Assembly (NCBI RefSeq): GCF_030272615.1
Contig: NC_081413.1
Location: forward strand, 558,211,136-558,275,135
Origin: Cryptomeria japonica
Taxonomy: Eukaryota > Streptophyta > Pinopsida > Cupressales > Cupressaceae
Direction of reading: 5' to 3'
DNA: 64,000 nucleotides
Shown here: positions 23,186 through 34,525 of the stretch, piece after piece
Layout of the letters: every line of letters begins with the position of its first letter
Position numbering within the stretch: position 1 is the stretch's first letter
Program-made: the position numbers and the translations under genes
The notes under the pieces: model-generated
Seen by the model: the letters and a program-made list of their open reading frames with translations, nothing else
What the model was told of the DNA's origin: nothing
Database searches by the model: none

Positions 23186-24650
23186 TGTAAACGTATAAAA
23201 ATGACCATATTCCTAAATGAATATTTTATGTTCATTTTATTCCCATTCCTCTATTTTAGTTAAATCTAATTTAATTAAAACATCCACATTCTTCTATTTA
23301 AATAAATAAATTATTCAATTTATTTACTTAAAATCACTTAAGCCCTTTTACATCATTTAATTGAATAAATCATTTATTTAATTAAATCCCTTCTTCTTAC
23401 TTTTTAATTAAATTTACATTTAATTAATAGTTTATCCCAAATTGAATAAATCTAAATTATTCAATTTCCCAAATTGCAATCAAATTGAAATAAAACAATT
23501 TATTTTAATTAATTCTATTTTCCCTCACCCACTTGCATTTTCCTACATCTCCCACTTGCATCCTAAACCCTATTCCTAATTTCTTCTAGAATCCATCTAA
23601 TCCTAATTAATTAACCCCAAACCCATCCATTATCCCTTTTCCCTAAGTTTGAGGAGGTCACTTCTCAAAATTGGAGTAAAGTCTTCAAAAGGCATTAAAG
23701 CCTTTATCCATTCAACAAGCTAACTTGTTGAATACCCCCAAATTTGGAAGGACTCTTACAAATTTGTCCCCAAAGTCTTCAAACCATTAATGGTTAACTA
23801 ACCCTTAGTGGCATGTTTAGAGACTTTTTGACTAACTTAACTCTCATCTAACCTAGGGGTCTCATCAAGCATTCATTGTTTTGACCATGGTTATCCCTTT
23901 AATCTTTGCACAAGAGTTTACCCCTTGGGTAAAAGCTTTATCCATTGGATAACCCTTACCTCCTAAGGTAACCATGAGGTCTTCTCAAGCATTTAATGCT
24001 TCTTTCATCTCCTCTCAAGTAGTCTTATGTTGACAATTGTCACCATTTCATTGGTGAAAATTGTAAACATGGATTGATAACTTTCAATCTTGACCCTTGA
24101 TTAACTCCTTCAATCTTGACCATCCATTGCCCTATTTTCACTATAAATAGAGCTCTCATTCCTCCATTTTAAGGATCCATGCAAGCTTTTAGTATCTCAT
24201 TTATGCTTAAATTTATCAATACATCTAGTTTCTCTTTGCAATAGGAATTAATCTAATAAGCATTTTAGACTATTTCCTTTATCATTAGCTTAAATCATTA
24301 ATTAGTATATCATGTTAGGATAGTATTTATACTAATCTTGTCATCTTATAATCTAGTTTATTGCATTTATAGAATCATGCATAGAAAGGATGTATTTCAT
24401 CATAAAGCAGTCTTAAGCATCCCTCGTTCTTGCATTCGTCATGCCTAAGCCACTTTGCTCAGTGATTTGAGAGCAAAGGCATTGGCTTAAGGGACCTTAT
24501 GAGATAGAGAACCATCGAACCAACCTTGGGAAGTTGAGTCATTCTTTATGACTCCATAACTTGCACCAAGAAGTCCTGTGGGTGTGTGGAAAAGCCTCTT
24601 TGAACCCATTTTTCATATTTTAAATTAAATCGACCTGCTTTTCCCACACA
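23186..24650 (+). repeat. 3' LTR of element A
   Basis: 1465 bp from TGTAAACGTATAAAAATG to CCCACACA. Its last 650 bp match the window start. It has a TATA box at 24142-24150 and AATTAA-rich U3. The start resembles those of B and C (TGTATACACNTAAAAATNG), so the three are one family. Confidence 0.92.
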
Positions 24651-25732
24651 CAATTTTAATCCAAAATAATAATATATTGATGATTTGTGCTAAATGTTCT
24701 CTCTAAAAATGACTATAAGGTAGCTGCATACAAGTTTTTAGGATCTAGATTATGAAAAAATGGGCTCTATTTATAGGAAAAATAGAGCAATGGATGGTTA
24801 AGATTGAGTAATCTCAACAAGGGTCAGGATTGAATGGTTTATGATCCATGTGAGGACTTTCAACCCAATCCCAGGATGACAAGTGTCAACATGAGATGGG
24901 TTGAGAGGAGAGGGAAGAAGCATTAAATGTTTGACATGACATGAGGGTGAACTTGGGAGGTAAGGTTAAGGTTTAGTTGAGTGAATAAATTCATTATTCA
25001 AAGAATAATGTTTTTATCCAATGGATAAACTCATGTGCAAGAGTTAGTGAGGATAACCATGGTCAAAACAATAAATGCTTGAGGAGACACATGGGTTACA
25101 TGAGGGTTGAGTTAGGGGTCAAAGTCCCTAACCATGTGGGTGAGTTGAGTTAACCATTAATGGTCATGTAAGAGCCATAAGTGGTTTGGAAGACTTTAGA
25201 GGTTAGGTTGTTGGGCACATAGAGCATTGAATGCTTTTCAAAGACTTTGGAGTCTTTGAGAAGTGACTCCAAGTTGCTTAGGAATGTGACAATAATTAAG
25301 GGATGGATTAAGATAATTAGGAAGGGGTTAGAAGAATCTAGAAGGGGATTAGGATTGCAAGTGGATTTGGTGGGTGAGGGAAAATAGGATTTTTATTAAA
25401 TAAAATTCATTTATTTCAACAAATAGGTGCAAGTTGCATTTTTAGGAGAATGCAAATGGGGGGATTTAATGATTTAAATAAATGTTTTATTTAATTTATT
25501 TAAAAGAGGAAAGGGGATTAAATTGAATAAATAGGATTTATTCATTTAATTGATTGTGAATTTAGTTTAATGAATTAATTAAAATAAATTGAATAATTTA
25601 TTTAATTAATAGGAGAATGTTTGAAGATGAATTAATTAAATGTTAATTTAATTAACTGATGGCTAGTGGATTTTTAATCAAATAAATAGAAAATATTCAT
25701 TTAATTAAAGTGGACAAATTTATGTGACTACA
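24651..25732 (-). repeat. X: related LTR in minus orientation, cut by element A
   Basis: Read on the minus strand it starts TGTAGTCACATAAATTTG at 25732, like the other LTRs in this family, and has a TATA-like CTATAAATAG at about 24765. On its right, B's RT frame resumes mid-codon at 25733. On its left it abuts the end of element A without a visible LTR end or duplication. It is best read as a solo LTR or element end that landed in B's RT gene and was later hit by A. The rest lies left of the window. Confidence 0.65.
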
Positions 25733-26099
25733 CAATCAAATAAGAATTGCCCATGAAGATCAAGAAAAGACAACATTCACCTATGCATGGGGTACTTATT
25801 GTTGGAATGTTATTCCATTTGGACTTAAGAATGCAAGAGTGACTTATCAAAGGGCTATGATGATAATTTTCCATCATATGATGCATACATTTATGGAAGA
25901 TTATGTAGATGATATACTTGCAAAATCTCATACAAGACAAGAACATTTGAACATTTTAAGCAAGATCTTTGATAGGCTGGAAATATATCAGTTGAGATTA
26001 AATCAAAAGAAATGTGCATTTGGAGTAATTGAAGTAGATCCTGAAAAGGTAAAAGCCATCATGGAGATGGAGTCACCTAGGAACATAAGTCAATTGTGA
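25733..26099 (+). pseudogene. pol: Reverse transcriptase C-terminal half of element B
   Basis: The RT frame is entered abruptly at NQIRIAHEDQEKTTF, directly after X. It continues through FGLKNARVTYQ and the catalytic YVDDILAKS (about 25900) to a TGA at 26097. It parallels element A residue by residue. The upstream gag, protease and RT fingers lie outside the window. Confidence 0.88.
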
Positions 26100-27300
26100 T
26101 CTTTACAAGGAAGATTGCAATCAATTAGAAGATGTGTCTCTCAATTAGCAGATAGATGTCATCCATTCACTCATCTTTTACATAAGAATGTTCCATTCAA
26201 GTGGGATTAGAAATGTGAAGAATCTTTTATGCAAATCAAAGAATATCTCATGAATCCTCCAGTACTGGTATCACCAATCAAAGGGAAAACATCATTGCTC
26301 TATATCTCGGCGATAAACGTATCATTAGGCGCTCTACTAGCTCAACATGATGAAGAAGCAAAAGAAAGAGCAGTATATTACATCAGTAGAACACTTGTCG
26401 GCTATGAACCGAATTATACATCAATAGAGAAGACATGTCTAGCAGTGGTATTTGCAACTCAGAAGTTGTGACAATATATGCTGACTCATTCTGTGAAGCT
26501 AATAGCGAAGGTAGATCCACTAAAGTATTCGCTAAACAAGTCAACTATGACAAGAAGATTAGCCAAATGGGTTATGATACTGAATGAATTTGATATAAAG
26601 TATGTTGATTGAAAAGTTATCAAAGGACAAGTCATTGTTGATCAATTAGCTGAAGCTCCTTTACAAAATAACATATCATTACACAGTTAATTTTTTGATG
26701 CAGACATTCTGACAGTAAGTACAAAATTTTGGGAATTGTACTTTGATGGTTCTTATACACAATATGGATCAGGCGCAGGAATTTATTCATCACACCTTAG
26801 GGACATACAATTTCAAAATCATATAGACTGCGGTTTCCATGCACAAACAATACTGCAAAATATGAAACATTATTTATTGGCTCAAAAGGGCTATTGAATG
26901 GACCATCAAGGAATTGCATGTTTATGGTGATTCATAGCTTATCACCAACCAAATAAATGATGATTATCAAACTAAGGATGACAAGCTTATGCGCTACAAA
27001 CAACTAGTAGAAGAGTTTAAAGAACACTTTGTAGGAATATCATTTACTCAAATCCCAAGAAATGAGAATAAAGAGGCAGATGCAATGGCTACAATAGCAT
27101 CTCTCTTACAGAATTGGGAGAATCAATAACATTATGAATTCCTTGTGGAAGATATCTTAACCCCTACCATTCAATCCTAGCATACCTACATGATTTGTCA
27201 TATATCATGAATCAGTCAATCCTTATACGGCCAAACCTATCAGTACTTAAAAGAGAATATCCTTCCTCCTGACCTATCCCACAATTAAAAAAGAAATTTT
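26100..27300 (+). pseudogene. RT connection and two RNase H domains of element B
   Basis: The first RNase H (LYISAINVSLGALLAQHDEE, YTSIEKTCLAVVFATQ) is better kept than in A and is followed by RRLAKWVMILNEFDI. The second RNase H (about 26735-27120) starts at WELYFDGSYTQYGSGAGI, then is frame-broken. It keeps NNQINDDYQTKDDKL-like and NEADAMA-like segments. Several stops (26470, 26612, 26689) disable it. The tandem RNase H again marks the Tat lineage. Confidence 0.82.
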
Positions 27301-28479
27301 ATCCGTTAGTAATCCTACTATACTATTATTGATGATAACTTATAGAGGAGAAGTCTAAATGGTACTTTATTGAGATGTCTTGAACAAGAAGAATCTGAGA
27401 AATTTCTTAACGAAGTTCATGCAGGTATTTGTGGCACACACTCAAGTGGATTAACACTGGCTAAGAAACTTCTTCGTAAGGGTTATTATTGGCCTACTAT
27501 GGAAAGAGATTCATTCACATATGCCAAAAAATGCAAACAATGTCAAATCCATTGGAATCTCATTCACGCACCAATACAAGAATTGTATCCTATGGCCGAA
27601 TCATGGCCATTTTCTCAATGGGGCCTTGATTTGGTAGGAAAGATAAATCCTTCATCTTCTAATAGACATATGTTCATTCTGATTGCTACTAAATATTTCA
27701 CTAAATGGATTGAAGCAGTATCTCTGACAAAGGTGACATGAAAACAAATATCATCATTCATCTTGAATTATATAATCTATCGCTATGGAGTTCCTATGAC
27801 CATTATCACTGACAATGGGCGACCATTTAAGAATCAAGATGTGAAGGAACCATGTGAGTAATTTCATATCCAACATAGGTTTTCTACTCCGTATTATCCA
27901 AAAGGAAATGGTCAAGATGAGGCATCAAACAAAACTATCTTGAAAATCTCAAAAAAAACAATCAATGAAGTTGGAAAAGACTGGCACATTCAGCTAAATC
28001 CTGCTCTTTGGGCATACCAAACCAACATCCACACACCAACGGAGGAAACTCCTTATTGCTTAGTCTATGGATTAGAAGCCATATTACCAGTAGAAGTAGA
28101 GATACCTTCTCTACGAGTTTCCTTGAAAGGTCTTGTACCAGAGGAAGAACAACAAGTCTTTAGACTCCAAGAACTTGAACTGATCCAGAAACATCACCAA
28201 AATGCAACAAATCATTTGAAAGTGTATCAACAAAGAATGGCAATAAGTTATAATCACATAGTCAAGCCACACATTTTTTAGATTAGAGATATAGTTCTAA
28301 GGGAGAATCTAAGAAATTAGCAAGACCGATAAAAGAAAGGTAAATTTGAACCAAATTGGCTAGGACCTTTTGTTATAGTAGCAGCATATGGCTCAAGAGC
28401 ATACAAGTTATCTACCCCTGAAGGTGATTGGTTTGATGAACTTATCAATTCCATCCATCTCAAGAAATTCTATGCTTGA
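27301..28479 (+). pseudogene. int: Integrase of element B
   Basis: Zinc-binding segment (VHAGICGTHSSG, CKQCQIHWN), catalytic GLDLVGKI (about 27630), ITDNGRPFK (about 27805) and GQDEASNKT (about 27913) keep D-D-E. The C-terminal domain ends near IHLKKFYA with TGA at 28477. Stops at about 27739, 27856, 28279 and 28327 break it. Confidence 0.88.
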
Positions 28480-29229
28480 GATATAAAGTCCTGGAAAAAA
28501 TCAATAAGAAGCATATAAAGTCCTACAGAAATCAGTAAAAATCAGAAAATCAAAAAATCCCTAAAAAAAAAGCATAAAACAGTTAAAAGAAATTTAAAAA
28601 AATAGAAAAAAAAAATGCAATAAATTTAGATGGTGAAAACCTGGTAAACAGGTGCTATCTAAAAAGTGAGTTCCTCCATCTATGAGATCACTTTGTGCAC
28701 CTATCCATATTATCTTTCATGTATGTTGCTCTGAACCATTTAGTATGCAACTTACCAACAGTTATCAATCTTTAACATACTTGTTGTAGTCATTGTCTTA
28801 GATCTTATCAGAATCAATCAATTTGCATTTGTATCCCGCCATGGTTTGGATCTTGATCATTATTCATACATCCATAATAAAGTTTTGTTTCTGCTGGGGG
28901 CAAAATCATAATTCCTTTTGCTAAGGTCATCTTTTGAATATTTGAAAATCCAAAACATTCCAAAAACTTAGAAAAACCAAAAACACCTAGGGTTTTAAAA
29001 CAACTAACAAGCGACAAAGCAACAAAGACCAAGGCATTTCATGACAACTGAATCGTGACACTCAGAAAATGAAGAATCAACCAACAAGTAATAAAGGATT
29101 ATCAAAGATGATTATATCAGTTAATGACCATTAAAACATGTGAATGACATACAAGATTCGGTGTTTATATCTTAATTTTATTGCTAATCATGTACTCTAT
29201 GCGACTCAAGGATGTCCATGACTAGAGAA
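28480..29229 (+). other. Post-pol spacer of element B, left part
   Basis: Noncoding, A-rich, with the conserved GTGAAAACCTGG motif near 28635 and a CTCCATCTAT-containing tail as in A. It is interrupted at 29230 by element C and resumes at 41444. Confidence 0.6.
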
Positions 29230-29234
29230 GCTAT
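29230..29234. repeat. Target site duplication, left of element C
   Basis: GCTAT here and at 41439-41443 flank element C exactly. Confidence 0.9.
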
Positions 29235-30290
29235 TGTGATGCTAAAAATGTTGTTAGTATAAGAGGCATACACATATAATGAGACAATATAATATAATTG
29301 AAAAGCTTAATTTCAAAACTAAATCAAAGATGCAAACCATAAGCCTTCCTTGAGATGTCCCATTTTCCTCTATTCTTGAGGACCTTGAAGGTGTTGGATT
29401 GATGGACTCTCAGCGGAGCAATGACCTCCATAATGACAACTCAAGAGTTGAGTAGCTATTTGATCATGATTGACTATGGAGATTATATGAAATGCATGAT
29501 TTAAGAAACTAGACTAACATGCTATGATAAATCCAAAAGCTAATTACTAGATAATTCAAATGCAAATTGCCTATAGTAATGATGCCTAAATTGATATGAG
29601 ATGGGATATTGCTCCAAAATGGGGGATATTTATAGGAATTCCAAGGCCAAAGCTGAGGTGGTAGGAATCGACGGTCCATATTTGATCTGAAGATATCAAG
29701 GGCCAAAATTGAGGAAGTTGGAAAAGAGGATGGAGGAAGAGACACTTGTCATCTCTGTGGTGACAAGTGTCAAGGAGCCTTGCTCATGAGAGGGCAAGTG
29801 TCCAAGGGAGGAGACGTGGCAAAAGTGCCATGTGTCTCAAGGAGAGAATATCCACACCATGGGAGGTTAGGATAAGGAGGTTAGAATGTGCAAGATAGGA
29901 TAGGGTTAGTTAGACCCAAGATTAGATTGAATGGGTTAAGTTAGGGGATGGTTAGGTTAGTTGGTTAAAGTTAGGAGCCATGTGCTCATTTGAATTTAAA
30001 AATTCAAATAATTGGAAAATGGTAATTAATCTCAACAAACTTGAGTTTGTTAATCTTAATTAGGGATTAGAAGAATTGATTAATATGGGAAGACATTAAT
30101 TAATTTAGAATTAATTAATCAAAGGGGGATATGAGATGAACTATATAAATAAATCATTTAGATTTATTTACAAATAGATGAATAGAGAAATTAATTAAAT
30201 TGCTTGTGAATTCAATTAATTGGGAAGGGGAATTAATTAAATAACTACGTATTTAATTAACTATCTTCAGACCATTTTTAGGTGTATACA
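29235..30290 (-). repeat. 3' LTR of element C
   Basis: 1056-bp direct repeat of 40384-41438, minus-strand ends TGTATACACC and AGCATCACA, with a TATA box (minus strand) at 29627-29634. Confidence 0.93.
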
Positions 30291-30304
30291 TTTTGCCCCT
30301 CTTT
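30291..30304 (-). other. Polypurine tract of element C
   Basis: AAAGAGGGGCAAAA on the minus strand, directly before TGTATACACC of the 3' LTR. Confidence 0.88.
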
Positions 30305-31155
30305 GAAGTGATGTGTGACGACGCGTTGGTTCAAAGAAAACTTGATTGATGATGTTGTTGATATTGATTTTGATAGGATGTAGATTCGATCTTGATTTGA
30401 TGCGGATTTGGGTTCGATATGATATTGATTTGATTTGGAGATGATAAATCTCGATATGATGCCCCATATGCTGGTTGATAGATATCGATGCGAAGATGCC
30501 CCCTCAAGAGATGAATCGGATAATTTTCTAATGTTTTTGAATTTTTCGCGATTTTTTGATTTTTTAAAAAAATTTTGAAATTCTTTCGATTTTTAGATTT
30601 TTAATGATTTTCCGATTTTTAGAGTCAATCCGATTCATTTCCCAATAAGAAATTTGAAAATGCTGCCCTGCCAAACTAATTAGTTGATTGGATGATTAAA
30701 AATAAGTGGAATAAAATTCCCACTTAAATCCTCCATTATGAATTTAAAAAGGTGAATTCTTTTTTACCACTCCTCATTTGTGCACTGCAGTTTTTGGAAA
30801 AAATTTGCTCTGGAGAAAGGAAACGGTGATTCCGTACCACCAGCATAGGTTCGAGCAAGTTCAGCGATACGAGCGTCCTCCGACAGACAGTCCATCGATA
30901 CGTACTTCGAGAAAACCCAGCTTTGTTAATTTTTAGTTGATTTTTTAAAATTTTAGCTATTTGCATAAAAATCATTTTTTAGCGTTTTTGTCAAATGGGT
31001 TGGGAAACAAATTGTATTTTTCAGATGGGTTTTTCAATTTCCAAAAAGGGTTTTTCGGATTTTAAAAAAAAAAACCATTGTGCATCCCCCAAAAAAATAA
31101 ATTTATACATGCATTTTTTTTGCTAAAAAAAAAAACATTAATTTTTTTTTTCATT

Positions 31156-31348
31156 TTTTGAAATTTTGGCAGGAAGAGGGAAAGGCGGTGGTGGAGGCCC
31201 GACGCCACCACTGGTGTTGCGGGCGCCACCGCAGCCGCCGCCAACGCTGCAAGAGGCGTCGTCGGCACCATTGCAAGCACCACCAACGCTGTGGGAGGCG
31301 CTGCGGGCGGAGCCACCGGCCACGGGGGCCGCAGGGGGGAGGGTTAGA
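31156..31348. other. GC-rich island inside the antisense gene intron of C
   Basis: About 190 bp of GC-rich, CpG-bearing sequence stands in otherwise T-rich DNA between two T-run tracts. Every frame gives low-complexity Pro, Ala, Gly or Arg. It is absent from A and B. It may be a captured fragment or an expanded GC repeat. I do not call a gene. Confidence 0.6.
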
Positions 31349-31349
31349 A

Positions 31350-31680
31350 AAAAATATATATATTATTTTTTTTATTTTTTCGATTTTTTTATTTTTTTTA
31401 ATTTTTCGATTTTGATGATTTTTCGATTTTGATGATTTTTTGACTTTTTGACTTTTCAATTTTGACGATTTTTGAGAAAATGATTTTTCGATTTTGATGA
31501 TTTTTTCAATTTTGACGATTTTTCATTTTTTTCGGTTTTGACGATTTTTCTGATTTTTTTATTTTTACGATTTTTCTGATTTTTTTTTTCGATTTTGATG
31601 ATTTTTCTGATTTTTTTTTTTTTGATTTTGACGATTTTTCTGATTTTTCAATTTTGACAATTTTTTAGAAAATGATTTTA
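31350..31680. repeat. TTTTCGATTTTGATGA simple repeat array
   Basis: Repeated TTTTTCGATTTTGATGAT-like units of about 18-22 bp, T-rich on the + strand, about a dozen irregular copies, inside the intron of C's antisense gene. It takes the place that the GCGCTA words hold in A and B. Confidence 0.8.
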
Positions 31681-33277
31681 TTGGTCAATTGGTTGATTTT
31701 GCTGTCAATTTGATTTGATTTTTAAATTTTTGATAGGGTAAGATTTGATTAGCTATCTAAATGATAAAATTAGATGCTTCTGATTGATAAATTTGATGAC
31801 CAATTCTGATTATCTCGATGCACGTGCGAGATGAGATAAGATTGATAATGACCTCATGATAGACGAGTGTCATTGATAGGGGCCCAATGAGATTTGATAA
31901 AAATCTCAATTGAGCAAAATAAACCGATAGATAGATTGATTTGCTAGATACATAAATCAAGAAACTGATATGATGAGATGATTTGATTGCAGGAGCACTT
32001 TACCATTCTTCAGTCTCGGGAGTGTTTCCCGAAGACATGGATGCTGATACCCCGCCTTAGCTAGGTGGAGCGAGACCACATTGGCAGGTGTGGTTTGTCT
32101 TCCCTCCTTGACATGCCCCGACCATTGATAAACTAGGGATTATTGACAGCTTTAGTAGAGCGTTGGCATAGTGAGCATAACACGTTCCATTTGCCAACAG
32201 GAGAGATTACGGTGACACCTAAGGATGTCTATCAGATTCTGCGTATCTCTGTGGTGGGTGATCTAGTATATTGTGATCTCAGCAAGCGCGGTGAGATAGA
32301 GGCACTTTGCAGAGTGTTTGAGGATGATGAGATAGGTGGGTATGATATTGCGTGGCAGGGGATGCTAGAGTTAGGATATGCCACATTACTGATTGTGCTT
32401 ACTGGATTTATTGGAGGCTTCCTTTGTCCTGATCACAAGTCAAAGGGATTATCTATTGGATGGGGTCATCTGCTTGAGTAGATGGTGACAAAGGGGACCC
32501 GCTTTGCATGGGAGTCATGTATGTTGGCGCATTTGTATCATGACTTACACCGAGTTGTGTTATCAACAAGGGTGACTGTGCTTCAGATATGGGTCTGGGA
32601 GCATCTACCTATCACACGACCATTGGCTGACAGAGATAGACCTGTAGGCAGGCCTTATGCTGAGGGGTATCTAGTTATTATTGTCCAGCAAAAGCTGGGC
32701 AAATTAGAGTATTGGCGATAGACCTTGGATGATTTAGATATTGTGATATGGAGACCATACAGGGATTGTGAGATTTGGCTTGAGGATGCAGTGGAGATGC
32801 CATATGTATTCATGACGCGATATCTGATTGGGTCGACACCCTATGTCATCGAACGATTCCTTTGTATGAGGGTGTTGAGACAGTATGGCAGGATACAGGG
32901 GATGCCACAGGGTACAACTCATTATGCTCGTCGAAGATTGGATGTGGCTACTTGGGGGCCTTCTATTTCATATGACCAGGCCTACGCAAAGTATCGATCA
33001 TTGGAGCCAGTTGATTGGGATTATCCTCCAGGCGTGATGGATAGCGGGATGACACATGAGTATGCCATGCACTGTACTGTACATAGGTTTCTGAGGCTAA
33101 CACGTCTAGATGAGCCTGAGCCAGTTTTTGATGAGGATGATGAGAGGCTATGACACAAAGCTCCTAGACGACGGCGGGATGGTGAGGGGAGAGATGATTG
33201 CGGAGATGGGGATGGATATGGAGGAGATGCAGGAGATCATGGTGCCAGAGATGATGAGGGAGGAGATGATGATGGGG

Positions 33278-33783
33278 TGTTAGGGTTTCAAGCAGATCTG
33301 AAGCAAATATGAACTAACAATCATATGCAGATTTGAATACAAATGATAAAGAAATAAAACAAAACATAGATAACACAGAGATTTAACGTGGTTCACCCAG
33401 AATGGGTTACGTCCACCATACACAGTCGTCCAATCTTTCTTATTATCTAGCAAAAATAGTACATCAACCTTACAATGCCTTAAGCATCCCAGCTGCTTAT
33501 AACATGCATTTTTAGGGCAAAAACAAAGTCGACCTTTTTAGGGTTTTATTACAATGTCAGTTTTCATCAACAAAAAAAAATACCCAAAAAAAAATTTCTC
33601 GAGGGCTCCCGCCCTCGAATCCCCCACTTTTCTCTGGGGCTGCCACCCCCAAACCCCTGCTCGAGGCTCGGCCCAGCCCCGGACCTCGGCAAGGATACAT
33701 GCTGAGTGTACAGTACTTTGTTGATCAGTTGCCACAATTTAACAATCTCCCACTTGGAGACTGATCAGGCTCCACACCTAACA
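33278..33783 (+). mobile_element. S: solo LTR inserted in C's antisense gene
   Basis: 506 bp with TGTTAGGG...CCTAACA ends, flanked on both sides by TGGGG (33273-33277 and 33784-33788). It contains TTTAACGTGGTTCACCC and GGGTTACGTCCACC, words common in plant Copia-type LTRs. No interior or second LTR is present, so it is the product of LTR-LTR recombination. The strand is not certain. It is the youngest event in this nest. Confidence 0.88.
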
Positions 33784-34525
33784 TGGGGGAGATGGGGGAG
33801 ATGTTCGAGCAGTGGCAGTAGTAGCGACAGGCACACCAGGAGCTAGCAGTTCTAGATCTTCCAGAGATGTATATATAGATTGGATGGCCCGGGTGGTCAG
33901 ATGCAGGAGATCAGGTCTTGGGGATCAGGGGCATCAGGGCCCAGAGCAAGGGGTTCCCTTGGTTGAGCAGGTACCTATGACAGTATCACGGGTTGAGCAA
34001 CCATAAGCAAAGGCACCTCGATGGATCCTCATTAGGATGCCATCACATCAGCAACAGGCTTAGATTACGGACTTACAGGCTCAGGTTCAACAGCTAGAGA
34101 GTCGACTAGCAGAGAGGGACTCTCAGATGGCCCAGCTAGAGACTCAGATGGCTTCTCTCCTAGTCGAGAGAGACACAACTATGGATAGGTGTTGGTAGGC
34201 CGAGACACAAGTACAATTGTCAGGAGGGTCTACTTCAGGGAAGACCGCCTTGAAGATGATGCACCAAGGGATCCGAGAGGCTGAGTATTACAAGACATTA
34301 TACTTTACTGTTGTTCCTCCTGATCGAAGGGCTCCAGGATTTTCACAACTAAGCAGGAGATTGGGATAGAGCCAGACTGAGAGTCAAGGAGTGATAGGGC
34401 CACTTCAGAGAGCTCCCCCAGGTGGGGACTCAGGTATAGGGGTACCAGCTGGTGCTACTCTACCTATCGCATCAGGACAGAGTTTCGCTCCGCGTCCGAG
34501 TGGTCACACTGATATGGGACATTGA

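Larger units (their letters stand above)
30823..34525 (+). pseudogene. Antisense PMD gene of element C, split by a solo LTR
   Basis: Opposite to C's gag. The exon 1 equivalent is 30823-30897 (core HRFEQVQRYERPP). Its start codon reads ACG instead of ATG, and the expected donor GT reads AT (ATACGT). Exon 2 begins at 31993 after GATTGCAG, with GAGCACTTTACC as in A and B. The PMD frame has GLLTALVERWHSEHNTFHL, IGGFLCPDHKSKGL, VGRPYAEGYLV and DVATWGPS, then an acidic stretch. It is interrupted at 33278-33783 by solo LTR S, then continues with a Gln/Ser-rich tail to TGA at 34523-34525. TAG codons at 32479 and 32719 add to the damage. Of the three copies it has the longest readable PMD, but it cannot be expressed normally. 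Confidence 0.8.

Noticed and set aside
31062-31459. Five overlapping Pro/Ala/Arg-rich frames
   Set aside because: Low-complexity translation of a GC-rich island on both strands; no domain and no conservation in elements A or B.
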